64,000 nt of DNA, from contig CM051459.1 in NCBI GenBank assembly GCA_028095005.1, positions 128,629,657 to 128,693,656 on the forward strand, given 5' to 3'. The stretch's first letter is position 1; the number at the start of each line of letters is the position of its first letter. Made by a program: the position numbers and the translations under genes. Positions 34,727 to 48,347 of the stretch are shown in pieces. The notes below the pieces were generated by a model. It was not told the origin of the DNA, searched no databases, and was given only the letters and a program-made list of their open reading frames with translations. The DNA comes from Rhynchospora pubera (Eukaryota; Streptophyta; Magnoliopsida; Poales; Cyperaceae).

Positions 34727-36281
34727 CGTTTCCTTGCTGTATTACAAGGGAAAAAAAACATATTACTTTTCAGAAAATGATATTTAGAAAGATTTGAAAA
34801 GCAAAAAAAAAAAAAAAAGAGAAAGAGAGGGGTACAATGTTGTCAGAAGAAGTTTTACCAACAGTCCTCCTCACAATTAATCAAAAATTGAAACTGATAT
34901 TTATTAGAGATATTAGCTCTAATTGAAGAGAGTAATTCAGTATAAGAGAGATAAATGTGGGGTGGAGTGGGGTTTGCCTGGGGTAGAGAGATCTAATTGG
35001 GTCTGCTGCAATACCATCAGCAGAAAGATTTTGATCCCAACTAATCAAAATTGGCCAGAAGAGAGACAAATTAAGAAAATAATTGGTTCTAATGTCATCT
35101 TCATGACCCCATCAATTCTAGAGGTAAGGTCCTCTCTATCTCTCTATTAAAGTATACAGTAGCAGCTAAAGAGAAGATAGAAAGGAAAGGGAATCTGTCA
35201 CTAGCAAGAAGAGAAATTGCATGATTGTTCAAAATGGGCCCCAAATTCTAGAATTATATTAGCCACCACTAGCTTTTGCTTCTATACTTTTCACAATCAT
35301 ATGCTTGACAGAATAAAATATGAATAGTTCAAACTAATTGAAATCAACTTAACAACAGAAGTACCAAATTATCAATCCCTGCATTCAAAGAGAATAACAA
35401 ACAAGAAAAGGCAGAATGGACACCCTACCTTCCCCTTCCCTCCCTCTGTGAGATCACTTATCAAGGAAAACATTAAAACAATGAAATTGATTTAAAAGAA
35501 ACCATTTTTCTTTAAGTCTAAACTTAATTTCTGAAAAATGATAGAATGGGTTGAGAAAAGGCCATGAATGGAGTAAGCTCTCAAAATGAGTCCAATAATA
35601 GAATCGAAAAGGAAAACGGAAAAAGGAAAAAAACACCCAAGTACCCAACTACTTTTTGAAGTTAAGATTCTAGTTTCTTCGTACCAACTTAATGGAGAAT
35701 CCTGGTCCCACCTCAATACGTTTATCAAAAAGCCAGCTCAAGGCTTGTATATATATAGACGCACTTAGCAAGGTGGCCATGATAAGGTCTTTCCCTGTTG
35801 ACTTGGAAGTTGGAACCTTTAAGAAGAATCTATTATCTATAGCTTCAAAAACTGGGATTCTAACCAAAATAGGTCCCACATGACATGTTTTTTGAGGTCA
35901 CGATGGTATCTTCATTGTGTATATACATTTTCTTTCTGCTGATTTATTTATTTAGAAGTTGGAACCAACTATTTTGTTTTCATACCACAGGGCTCCTCTG
36001 TAACAACTTGGGATTACTTTATTCCCTATTTATCTCTATTCCAAACAAGGAATAGGTGTTCAGAAATAGATGAAATATATTGGTGTCTGATGCAAAAACT
36101 GCTAGTCAAATATTCCCTAATGAATGTGATTTGTCAAAACAAAGACAAAAGACAAGGAGGAAGCGATTACTTGCACAGCTCAAGTTTCCCTTAATCAAAT
36201 TCAATATCAAAAAATAGTAGAAAGGATTCTCTTCCCCTGGCCTAGCATAACATTGCAGATTGAGTGGTGATGTGGTATCCC
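34727..36281. other. Upstream region of the second NPF8-like gene
   Basis: It should hold its promoter and 5' leader. A possible 5' UTR donor on the minus strand (TTG|GTAAAAC) is at 34858. I see no other gene. Confidence 0.4.
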
Positions 36282-38080
36282 TTAGGGTGCGTTTGGATTA
36301 GAGCTGTCAACGGAAGCAGAAAACACGTTATTCCGTGGCGTGAAACAAAAACGTAACGAATAACGAATTAACATCTCATTTCGTTCATCAATACGGAACG
36401 GTAACGGCTGGAGCTTTCAATAACGTGTAAGATTACGACGGTAAACGGAATGCTATGTTCCGTTTTTGTTATTCTGTTTTCTCGTATAATATTCTATAGG
36501 TGTAGAATAATTTGAATAACAGAGAAAAATATGGGTTGGGAAGACCTACCTCTCTGCCTGATATCACACTAGTCCTTTGCGCCGCTCATATCCTCTTTTT
36601 TCCCTCTTTCTCTCGCACGCTCCTGACCTCCGCTGCTCCGCTCTCTGCCTCTCTCTCCTAGTTTTCGTTGCTCTCAAAGCCTCAATCAATCTCACAAGTC
36701 ACATCCGTTCCCTCTCTCTCTCCCTTGAGAAGAGCAGTCATGATTTCATCCGTTGTAATTTTCTATACCCTAGATAGATCCGCCGCTAGTTTCCAGATTG
36801 TGTTGCCCCTAGAGCTGTATTGTATATATGAGGAAGGAAACAGCAGAACAAAAGAAAGGAAAAAGGGAATAGAGGCGGAGAAGAAGAAAGTTAGCAGATT
36901 GCTTAGTCTGAAGGTAATTTCTTCGTTTTATTCAATAGTCAATATTTTCTTCTAGTTTATGAGTTTCTCTCCTTTATTCTGCTACATCTTCTAATTAAAA
37001 TGGTTATGTTGTATATATGAGGAAGCAGCAAGAACAAAAAAATGGAAAAAAAGAATAGAGGCAAAGAAGCAGCAAGATCAAAAGAAGGTAATTTTTTCAT
37101 TTTACTCAATTTCATTTTTCCTTACTTTTAATTTTTTTTTCATTTTCTTCTTCTCTGGCTCTCTTCAATATCGTTTGAGAACTTTGTAGAAAATTGCTTA
37201 AAAGTATTAAATAACAATGTGACCCAGGTTCTAATTAACATCTATTGTTAAGGTTTCGAAAAAAAAAAAAACAATGTGACCCAGGTGTGTGCCTTTCTGG
37301 TTTGTGTGTTGGATAGGCGAAATATATAAGCAGATTCTCAGAGCTAGACTTTATATATGTAAAAATTATTCATTAGAAAAGAGTGTGATTGTACCAGTGC
37401 ATTGTGCAAACACTTATTATAACTTTAGGAATGAGTTAGTAAATACAAAAGTTGTGAGGGTATGTATATGAAAATTGCTCATCTCTCTCTTTCCAATGTG
37501 GAGAATGTTTCTCTGTATCTCTCCTGGTGTGAGTTTTGTCTTTTATTTACTGTCCATGCTTGCAAAAATAGAAAAGTTATATTTAGAAAAGTTATGTTAT
37601 TTCTGCAGTTTTTATGTAATGTTGTGTACTGCTACCTAAATGGTTTTGTTTTTATGTGATGACATTAGTATTAGAGATTTGACTTATATTTGCATGCTTA
37701 AAAGAATAGACTAGAGCAGTAAAGTCATAATATTGACCTTAATATCATTATTGGCTTGTTACTGGTACACTCTTACTTGAAGTAATAGTACTGGTAATTA
37801 GATTGAGATTTGGTTATTTCCATTGCATGTCAGTATCTTATGTGTCCATTGCATGTCAGCTTGCAACACTTGAAATCAAATGTTATGCTAGTCAGATTGA
37901 AATCAAATGTTATACTTGATTGAAAGCAAGTGTCAGATTGAAATCAAATGTTATACTAGTCAGATTGAGATCAAATGTTATTTCCATTACATACTAGGAC
38001 ACTTCAGCCTTTGCTATTATTGTTAAAAATATGATTTTAATAATATTAATCGATTTTTTCTATCTATATTAGCAGATAAC

Positions 38081-41000
38081 ATGGTTTCATCAGACAAAGA
38101 AAGTGATCCATCGGAGCCCGATATTTCTAGTGATGAGTATGTTTTATAACTTGCCTATTTTGATTGTTTTAGCACTTGTGTATATTTCTAATGAATTGTG
38201 TCTCTTGAATTTAGCTAACTTGATATTTCTGAAATGAATTAGCTAACTTGATACGTATGTTAGAACATGATTATTGAAAATTGAACTATGATTACACTTG
38301 TTTATAGTTGCTTAATAATTGAATTGTTATACTTGATTGTTAAATAGAACAATACAATGAAACAGTGACACTTGAGGAAATTGTAAGGATAGAAAAAATC
38401 GATTAATATTATTAAAATCATATTTGTGTGACACTTGATTTTGTGACCCCTGAGGAAAAAATTATTGAAAAGAAATTTTGTGACACTTAATATTATTAAA
38501 ATCAGCTTCTATCCTTGCAATATTATCAGCCTCAGTTTTTGTGACACTTGATTAATAATTGAACTGTTATTGTTAAATAGAACAATACAGTGACATAGTG
38601 AAACTTGCTTAATAATTGAACTGTTATTACACTTGATTATAGTTGCTTAATAAATCAAATGTTATACTTGATTATACTTGTACTGACATAGTGACACTTG
38701 TTTGTCCTAGTATGGGTGCTGGGTTGCACCTAGAGACCCCTGAGGAAATTGCAAGGATAGAAGTTGAGGCTGATGGCCCTAAAGAAGATGGTGAACAAGC
38801 ACCAACTGGTGTTGGTGAAGAAGATGCACAAAAACCTAAAAAGAGGAAAACAAGAAAAACTTATGCTGACATTTGGAAATTTTTCAAAAGGGGACGTACT
38901 CAAGAAGATGGCAGTTATTCTGCCACTTGCAATTTCTGTGGTAAGAAGTATTTGCAAGGCCAACAAAGGGGAACAAGCTCAATGAGAAATCACATTAATA
39001 AAGCTTGCAAAAAATTTCCAAAAAACAAGCCTGATCTTATGCAAAAGATGTTGCAAGCTGCCAAAACAGAAGGTATAACACCATAACTTCTTTGCTGATT
39101 TATTAATTATTTTCAAATAAATTTCTGTACATGCTTTATTGATACATGCTAATTTAATATTTACGTTGTTAAAACAGTAGGGCCAATGTTGGTTCCGTGG
39201 GTGTTTGATCAAGTGAAGTGTAGGAAGATTTTAGCGAAGATGGTGATTTCACATGAATATCCCTTCAATTGTGTAAATCACTTTTTTTTTAGAATGTTTC
39301 TTAATGCCTTGCAACCACAATTCAAAATTCCATCTAGAAACACCCTTAGGTCAGACTGCCTTAGCATTTATGAAGAGGAACAAGTTAGTCTTTATCAAGA
39401 ATTGGGGCAAATGGGCTGTAGGTTCAGTTTTACTAGTGATTTGTGGAGTAACAAGGGTAGAGATAGAGGGTTCATGGCAATTACATGTCATTACATTGAT
39501 GATAATTGGATTTTGAGAAAAAAAATTATCACCTTTGTTCCATTGCCTAGTCCACATACTGGTAAACATATAGCCCAATCATTTTATGATAAGATAGTCA
39601 TGTGGAACTTAGATAAAAGAGCATTCTGTCTTGTTCTCGATAATGCCTCTTCCAATGACGCTTGCATCAAGGAACTTTTTGCCTCAACATCCATCAAAGA
39701 TGACCTACCAGTTCAAGGCAAACTCTTCCATCAGAGATGTGGTTGCCACATATTAAATTTGATTGTCCAAGATGGACTTGATACTTTGGATGATGAGATA
39801 AATGGTGTACGCAATACAATGAAATACATTCGTCACTCGCAAGCAAGGATGGAAAAATTCAAGCTGGCTTGCTCTCAGGTAGTCTGCTTATCTTCATATG
39901 CAACTTATTCACATAATCACATGTTTTAAGTCCAGAAACTTTTTAATTTTTGCACTTTGATTTGTTTCAGGTTAATGTACCCTACAAACAACCAGCTTGG
40001 GATGTCCCCACCAGATGGAACTCTACTTTTTTGATGCTGGAGCTTGCCTTGGAGCTCAAACAAGCGATTTGTAGATATGCTAGTCTTGATAAGAGGTACA
40101 GTATTAAAATATCTGATTTTCAATGGGAGGCAGTGCATGCTTTAGTTGCTGAGTTGAAGGTCTTTTATGGTGCCACATTGAAATTGAGTGGCACCAAGTA
40201 TCCTACCTTGAATCTTTTCTTCACCGAGTTTTGTGAAGTTCTCCTAACCATTAAAAAGATGGCTACCAGTCCATACCCATTTATTGTCCAGATGGGGACT
40301 AACATGCTTGATAAATTTGACAAGTATTGGACAATTGGGAATTCTTTATTGGCAATAGCTACTGTACTTGATCCTAGATGCAAGATTGCGGTTGTTGAGT
40401 ACTACATGAAAGAATTATGTCCTGAAACTTGTGATTTATTTATTAACAATTTGAGAAATTGCATGAAAGAAATGTTTGATGAGTATGTGGAAGCAAATGC
40501 TGATGGTGCATCTAACCAAAACCAAGATAGGCTGTCAAAGAGGTAGACCTACTTGCCTAAGTATCAATTTTACTCTTTATACAAATATTTTTGTTATTTA
40601 TTTATTTTTAACTTGAAAATTTATCTTAACAGCCAGAAAACAGGTGCATCCACTACCAATATTATTAGCAATACAAGGGCTGGACTAAAAGACTTTATAA
40701 AAGAAAAGAAGAACTCTGATGGACCAAAATCAGAGTTAGATGAATATTTAGGTGATGCCTTAATCTCATTATTTAAATTCCTACAATTTTCAGTTATATT
40801 TATTCTATTTTTAATGAATATAGGTAGTGATCTTGATCAAGCAAGCGTGGATGAGGAGTTCGACATCTTAACTTGGTGGAAAATGAAAGTTCCTAAGTAT
40901 CCGGTACTATCTCGATTAGCTCGCGACATCTTGGCTGTCCCAATATCAACCGTAGCATCTGAATCTGCCTTTAGTACAAGCGGTAGAGTGCTTAGCCCCG

Positions 41001-41713
41001 TTAGAAACTCTCTCTCTGATGAGAGCATTGAAGCTCTACTATGTGCTCAAGATTGGTTGCGGGCTTCGATTACTGGTATGAATGACCTCATCATCCTTTA
41101 TTATTTAGTTTCTTTAATCTTTATAAAAGAATAGCTAATTTTCCATGGTCAATCTCTTTACAGTGTTGAAATATCAACGTGTCTCTTGCTATTGAATACA
41201 AAGTTCTGTATAAACTATTAGAAAAAAATAAAAAGTGAAAGCAGCACTAATATACTTGAGAGCATCGTCAACAAAATCCATCTTCGTATAACATACATGA
41301 GAGCTTTAGGATTAATTAATATCTTCACACCTTTGTCTTCTACCAGCTCATCAAACTTCCCTTTTTCATATGCATTTTTTACTCAATTTGAGTGCTTGAG
41401 AAAATTATTTGAAATACCATTGCAAAAGACACAGAATTTTAAGGCACAAATAAAAAAGGAGCAAATTACACAATTGACCTTTAGAGTTCAACTATTCTGA
41501 TTCAGTTCCCATAGGTACAAAGTTTAAAATACAGTTCTTATCATCCCAATTTTAGTATTTGACATCAGTATTTACTTTTCAAAAGGTGATACAGAGCTTG
41601 CAAAAATAGCTAATTTACATGTTTCATTGATTATGTATTTATGCTTTTCAGAGAATGGTGAACATTTTGGTGAAACTCTATGGACCAATGAAGGCTGTGG
41701 CTATGAAGGATGA
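38081..41713 (+). CDS. hAT transposase (BED finger, DDE, hAT dimerisation), intact model
   Basis: Exons 38081-38136, 38711-39072, 39181-39878, 39971-40542, 40633-40751, 40824-41075 and 41652-41713 join in frame to 2,121 nt (706 aa), all GT-AG. A basic stretch (KPKKRKTRK) precedes a BED zinc finger (about residues 67-118; C92, C95, H113, C118). The RNase H-like catalytic domain shows Asp in SFTSDLWSN (about 226), Asp in LVLDNASSND (about 293), the CGCHILNL motif and DVPTRWNST. The Glu is in ASESAFSTSG (about 649), within the C-terminal hAT dimerisation region (FDILTWW...LSPVRNSLSDESIEALLCAQDWL). Length and order match RICESLEEPER/DAYSLEEPER-type plant hATs. Being bounded by intact TIRs and TSDs argues for a transposon copy rather than a domesticated gene. 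The intron at 40752-40823 is 72 nt and open, so it could be retained. Confidence 0.85.
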
Positions 41714-41757
41714 TGAGGTCAGTAAGGAACATTTTGGTGAAACTCTATGGACCAATA
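41659..41757. repeat. Direct repeat spanning the hAT transposase stop
   Basis: GAACATTTTGGTGAAACTCT plus ATGGACCAAT occurs at 41660 and again at 41728 (68-bp spacing). The first copy lies in the last exon, the second just after the stop codon. A slippage-type duplication is likely. Confidence 0.85.
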
Positions 41758-42563
41758 AACATTTTGTGTTTGTTGCTAGGTTACAATTTAGGATTCAATT
41801 GATGTTTTGTTGAAATTAGTACTATGCATGTGTTTGTATTTGTTGCTGGGTTTAGAATTTGAAATTTAGGTACTAGTGTTAGTTGGTTTGGAAGTTAGGT
41901 ACTAGTGTTTGTGTTTGTTGCTGGGTTTAGAATTGATGTTTTGTTGCATTCTTGGTATGTGTTTGTTGCTGGTACTAGTTGGAACTTCAATTGTGTTTGT
42001 TACTAGTTGAAACTTCAATTAATATTTTGTTCTATTGCTGGGTTCAATTGCTGGTACTAATAGAAAATTAAGGTTCAATTGATATGCATTTTTTATATAT
42101 ATTTGTTGCTGGTACTAGTTGGAACGTGAAATGTGTTTGTTACCAGTTGGAAATTCAATTAAACGTTAAATAGTCTGTTTGGAACTTGATATATGCTAAG
42201 ATACAAGACCTTATATATAGTTTATAGTTTGTTTATAAACGTTAAATCGTTTGAACTGTTTATTTAAACATAACGCTAAACGCACAGACTTTTTGAGCCG
42301 TATAATATACGGTGTGGTTAACAAAACATAAATCTGTACTGTTTTAATTAACATAACGCTAACGGTCACAGCCATTTCTGTGACCGTTGGCCACGTTTGA
42401 CACCCCTAGTTTGGATAGGTGTGGGAAGAAGGGAAGAAGGGAAGAAGTAGAAAGAAGTATTGGGAAGTGTGTAACTTTGTGAAGAGTTTGGATTGTTTAT
42501 AATTTTTTTTTCTTCTTCTTCCTTCTTCTTCTTCTTTCTTCCAACGATCCAAACGCTCCCTTA

Positions 42564-45500
42564 GTTACTAAACTTATTGCTCTCACCTAGTTTCCAAATC
42601 AATGGGATACTAATGTTTTTAAACTCCCTTTAGACCAAACAAAAGAAACCCAACAATCTATCACAAAGAAGATTAGGTTTGGATGAAAGTTGGCTGGACT
42701 GTTCAAATCAGCTTTGATTTTCGTTCAAACAGTTTGATGTAGACCTGTACACAAGAATTTAAAGTTTAATCCAATAGTTGTTACATAAGAGGGCCCACTG
42801 GATACTTTTCTTCTTGCTGAAACGTTTGGTCCAGTTTTTATTTGCTGTCTAGTTTTCATGGATTATGACTAAGCTTAAGAGTACTTAGCATGTTTTATCA
42901 TATAATGTACCGATCAAGCGGTAGTGTTTGCTATCTTTTGGTTGTTAGTACTTCAGTGCTTCAAACTTTGGTAAAACCAAGAAAAGCACATTTAAAAAAA
43001 AAAAAATTCCTATGAAGGACATGAGTAAATTAAATAGCAAATAAGTGCCCCAAACCCTGGTGATATATGTCCCAATTGAAGGATAACATCTGTCCATGGA
43101 TTTCTGAAAACTCAATGACAGCCAACATGCACTCAGGTTTGAAATCAGAAGGAAAGAGAAGTAATATCAGTGGAATAGGCTACCTTTGGGACACTCTAGT
43201 TGACCTTTAACCTAACATTGTAGCTTAGCAAAGCATATTGCATATTTAAGCAATCTTGCATTTGCTTACTTGCGGGCATTATCAACAATGATTGTAGGCG
43301 TATTTTCTTCTATCTAATTTGTATGTATACCCTCATGCTAGTTATATTTCTTTTTGTTAATTTGTAATCATAGTCATATATTATACATTCTTTTTTTTTT
43401 AGATTTTGGCATAATTAGTTACATTAGTATTATATATGTTTATTTTAAAACATATAATTATTTATAAAAGGGTATAAATGTTCTACTTGTTTAATAACCA
43501 CGAAAAAAGCATACTAAGCATACTTTGATACCTTTATTAAAAAAATAAAAACTTCATACTTTGGTACTCTTAATTTGCAGCCAAATTTTCATAACCTAAA
43601 CAATCTCACCTTCTATAATAAATCTCTTTTTTTTCAACTTCCAAAAACTAATATTTATTCATCATATTAGGAGACAAACAACTACATAAGAACTTTAATC
43701 TTTTCTCAAAAGGGCTCAAAACACTAGAAATAAAAACAGCATGAGATATTCAGAAATTTTATGGGTATAATCCGAAAAGGACCCAATCCCTTTCATTCCC
43801 ACAATTTCAATTTGAAGTCAAACCCCATGATCATGCAAGTAGCAAATTTGTTTCTTCTCAAGTCGTAAAATTTTATACATTCAGACTCAACAGTCCATAT
43901 CGTATGACTACCAAGGCAATTTTTTTCATGACCCTTCTTTTAAAGTGCATTAGTAAATCTAAACACGAACATCAGATAATTATTTAAGGGCTCTGACGCA
44001 AATATCTGATTCATTCATGCGCAAGCACGTAATTCTCACAAAAAGTCAAAGAAAGCAATAAAAAGAGCATGTGCTTTGTACTCACTATCAGTTTTGTGAA
44101 AATAAAGATAAAAAGATAAGGAAGGAAGAGATACCAGGTGGCAAACCTCAGAGGAATCAAGAACCAAGAGAAGATTTCGTCGAAATCCGTCCAGAGTAAA
44201 ATATATTAAAAACTAAAAGTTGTGTGTAGAAGGAGAAGAGAAGAAGCTAGTTAAGTTCTATATTTGCTAATATGTTGTATTCTACTTGTAAAAATTGGTG
44301 CTAAAACCCAAAGATAAATAGTTAGTGCTAAAAATCGGAGTTGCTTAATTAAAACAGTCTCCTATAAATGGACAGAATGGTGATCTTAGGTGCGCTAACA
44401 CGTCTTTAAGTTGCAATTAGCCCCTGTAAATTACTTAATTTGTCGCCTAGTGCCTAAATAGAACTTGCGCAGTTGCGCTCCTTTTTTGCTTCTAAAGCAA
44501 ACATGTGACAAAGAGTGCATAACACGTCTCTAAATGGTGATAAGACGGCGCGTCGTTAGTTTGGGCTCGTGCTCATACATGGTTTGCAAAAAGGTATATA
44601 GTTTACGCAGAACAAATATTGCAAAATTCAAGGGGTAAAAAGAAAAATTTCCCCAAGTGAACAGTGATAAGGATTCAGACCGCTCGAGAGAATCTGAACT
44701 CCTCTCCATTCAAATAAAATGGAGATCTCCAGTTCCAACTGACTGTCACGTTCTTCCCAGTATTTGGTAGCAAGGAGTAAAACATGGAGACAAAAACAAA
44801 TCGATAATTTCATACTTTTCTGATACAACCAGACAAAATTGAGCAATGATTCAACGGCGCATAATGGTCACATATCATTCAAAGAAAAAAAAAAAAAGGC
44901 TTCATAATAAAGAAATGTAAAGAGAGAAGGGCTCAAAATTAGTTACCTTGAGCTTTCTTCTTCCCAGGTCACACTCACACCAACAACTCTCTCTCTCTTC
45001 CTCGCACGCGTTCTCCTTTTTTAATAGGAATTTACATGCTCTTTAATTTTTTGGCTTTATTTTGAAAATGGGAAGAATTTTATTGCTCGAGACAGCTATC
45101 GCCTCGTGGAGAGCAATGGAGAGGGGCACGCACTTTTACATATTTTCATTAAATTCAATTCTTTTATTACTTTCTGAAAACGATATGTGTTAGACTGTTA
45201 GCGTAAATTTTACGCGTTTTCATACTTGTCTTGTATTAATTGAAGAACGATCCCTCAAACTGAATTTCTCAAGATGTGTACTTTGTTGAATTGGGAAATA
45301 GATCGATATATTTTAGCAATAATTACAGGTAATTAACCTTAAATATAATTTGTTATGAATATGTATAATTAAATCAATGCAAACTAGTATAGTAATTTGA
45401 GAATTTTTATTTTAAAATTTTATGCTGGAAAAAATATATAAATATTGATCGAAAGGGATGCGACTCTTTTCTTTTTCTGTGATATTATATACGCCAATAA

Positions 45501-48347
45501 GTAGTTAAAGATTTATAAATTGTTGAGCTGTCATTTTCAATTTTACAAGGTTGGCCTTTTTCCAATTGAAATTTGAAAATATTGAAATTGGGTTCTTTCA
45601 AACTCCGTCACCGAGATTTGAAAATATTGATATATTGTGAATTAAAATAATTCATATAATAATAATTATAATATTCATATTTGTAAACTAATAATAGTAA
45701 TTATTAATTGTTATTGTATTTAATTTTATATTTTTATATTCTTATTCCTTTACTTTGTATAACCAAACAATCATGACATAACTTGACATAAGTTTTCCTC
45801 CTTTACTTAATCCTCTTAAGTTATTTCTTTACCAAACGCCACCTTAGTAATAACAATACAAGGGGTGAAGTTTAAATTTAAAAATTAAACAGTATAGGCA
45901 TAGAGTGTTTTTTGAGTCAAACTTTTTTTAAAAAAAAAATCTAAGGATTAAAACTATTAACCATATTTCTTATATAATATTTTCATAAGAATAAAAAATA
46001 AATATATATAACATTATCCCTATTATACCATATAATCGTGGTTCATATCATATTCCTATTTTTATTATTTATTTTTTTAAACAACTAAACTCAACCATAA
46101 CTTTTATGGAACAATATCATGCTTTATAAAAGCTAATGATATTTAGTGGAGGTTTCACTGGTCATCAAGTGATTTGAATATATTATCAAAATTATTTATA
46201 GTTTTAACCTTATTTAAATTAATTAATTTAGAATATATCATCAAAATAAGTCACGTTTTAAATCACCCTCTATAGAACCTCTCAATAAATAAACTGCAGT
46301 TGCAATTAAATACAATTTCGAGCTACTTAGCCTTAATCTGTTTCTCTTTTTTTTTCCAGTCGAAACAAGGAAGCACGTGTATTGTAATGGTGTCTGTAGT
46401 TTCCTCCTTGCATTAAAATAATTTTAGGTGAGGTAGGATAACTCCTAACATTATTCTGATTATAATACCAGAATTACAAAAACCTTATAAATTCTTATAT
46501 TGCTTTATCAAAATTATTAGATAGACACGGTTGAACTTTTGCTCCTAAAATTAAAAAAAAAAAGTATTTGCAATCTTCAACCCGCAAAATCAGAATTACA
46601 AAAACCTTATAAATTCATATATTGCTTTATCTTTTACTTTTAGAAAGCGAATTTTAGAGAACTGAATATATTCTGATTATTTTCACCCAAATAAATTATA
46701 ATATCAATCAAACCTAATAAAAGATTTGAATCGTGGGATGATTATGACAAAACTACTGCATGCAATACTTTTGTAGAATTTCACACAGGCCGCCGAGCAG
46801 CATATGACTTGTTTATTTGGACTGTACCTAATATAGAGAACTCTTTCTCTTTCTATTAATTCTGGATTCAAGTTGTAGAATTTGATCAACCAGCCCAAAA
46901 CTTGAAAGAGTTGAAATAAGCCGAACAGGCGAACAGCTGATTGAGTTGGCCCATATTGACAAGTTTAAGCACTCTAGCTGTCTATGTTTATTTAACTTTT
47001 ATTAAGGAGAATTGGACGAACACAAACATATTTGACAGGCCAAACATACCATGGGCTCATCTGTTAATCAGTGAGTGGTCGAACACGTCGAGAGCTAACA
47101 AAGTTACCTTGAACTAGTAATTTGCCAACTGTTGGTTTGCTTGATCTGTGCTTTCTGCCTAAACAAACAGGAACTCATCCTAGCTATGTGCCAAAACAAA
47201 CAAATTCCCTTTGGACGAAAAAAAAATAAAAAGGAGAAGCATGGCAAACCATGACAAAATTAGTGACCTTGGCAATATTTGTAACAGGAGATTCTCTATT
47301 TTACTTCCAGCACTGATGATATTTCTACCTTGCCAAAATTTTTACTGTTACTAATTTGATCACGCTATTCATCAATCTTGCATGCTACTAACCACAAATT
47401 AGAGCCTATATTTGGTTGAGTGCATCATCCTCATCCATGGGTATGCCGAGATAATTTCAGAGAAATTAAACTAGTTACAAATCGTGTAGCTTAATTTCAG
47501 CTGTAAATATCATCGGTCAATGTCGTGCAGAAAAATCAGTTACCCGTGTGGAAAAGAATGAGCTAGTACTGGTTTTGCTGGACAACTGTTGACTGACTGT
47601 TCTACATATATTGAAAAATTCTGAAAATGAAGCCTTTTGGTCATTATATATGTAATCAACATCACTCAAAAACTTGTGGTATATCTTGGCTACAGTTTCT
47701 TGTATTTATTGGAAAAGCTAATCGTCTAATTTATTAATTTCCGTGCAATTCCACTATATACATTCAACGACTTCGAATGGATTTGACATACCAAGATGCG
47801 TCGACAACATACTGTGTTGACGCTCTTTGGATTGTTTTAAGTATTCTTGACTACTTATTGAAGGAGAAAACAAGAATGAAAAATACGTTCTAAAAAATAT
47901 AAACCTTTGCCTAGTATTTAATTATAGGCATATATATAGCGTTTCTTTTCTTTTTACTCTAATCTTCCCACTAGATCTTGTGGTTATGTTTTCAGGATTT
48001 TCATTTTTTTTCCGGTTATCTTTTCCTAATAATTGTTCAATAATTTTAACTATTCCGACCCGAATAGTGAATACAACAATTAATCTCTCTCCTTTCCGCA
48101 CAATAGATTGGCCCACTTGCAAAATTTCAGGAGCCTTGCAAAATTAACTACTGAAAAAATTAATGTTAAAATTTCTCAACCGTGCAATGGGTGCATATAC
48201 AAGTCAAAACAAAGATATTTTATTGATTGACTGAAAAGCACAAGGTATAAGACAAAATTAACAAGCAATTATATCTTGTACGTGAATGTGAATTTCTGTC
48301 AGACCAATAAAAATGTATCTGTACGAACATACTCTGCAGAGCACAAG
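42564..48347. other. Gene-poor AT-rich DNA
   Basis: No protein-coding gene is supported. Two minor structures are visible. A 40-bp direct repeat (AGAATTACAAAAACCTTATA...TTGCTTTATC) occurs at about 46471 and 46591. On the minus strand, a CT-rich leader-like segment (45010-44948) ends AGCTCAAG|GTAACT, resembling a first exon, but no coding exon follows that I can recognise. The last few hundred bases contain the promoter of the receptor-like protein gene. Confidence 0.45.

Larger units (their letters stand above)
36299..42408 (+). mobile_element. Complete hAT transposon, 6.1 kb, probably autonomous
   Basis: An exact 8-bp duplication GTTTGGAT flanks it (36291-36298, 42409-42416). The ends are TAGAGCTGTCAACG and, inward from the right, TAGGGGTGTCAAACG. 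Subterminal DNA has several AACGTAACG/GTTATTCCG/TAACGTTA-type motifs. It encodes an uninterrupted seven-exon transposase model. The 5' leader contains an AG-rich exon ending CTGAAG|GTAATTTC (36913), and a diverged repeat of that exon follows at 37014-37090. Repeats of TGAAATCAAATGTTAT crowd 37870-37980. Confidence 0.9.
36285..42560. mobile_element. Tourist-like MITE (158 bp) split by a hAT element
   Basis: The two MITE parts are 36285-36298 (GGGTGCGTTTGGAT) and 42417-42560 (ending ATCCAAACGCTCCC). They lie in the opposite orientation to the copy at 29034, whose sequence they match (GTGTGTAACTTTG, GAGTTTGGATTGTTTATAA). The MITE's own target duplication is TTA (36282-36284, 42561-42563). The inserted hAT occupies 36299-42408. 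Confidence 0.88.

Noticed and set aside
36577..36955. Open frames in the CT-rich 5' region of the hAT
   Set aside because: They lie in the presumed 5' leader, have low-complexity Ser/Leu-rich composition, and do not connect in frame to the BED-finger exon.
48276..48347. Extended N-terminus of the receptor-like protein (24 extra codons)
   Set aside because: A classic signal peptide starts at the second Met (48348); the extension is polar and would mask it.
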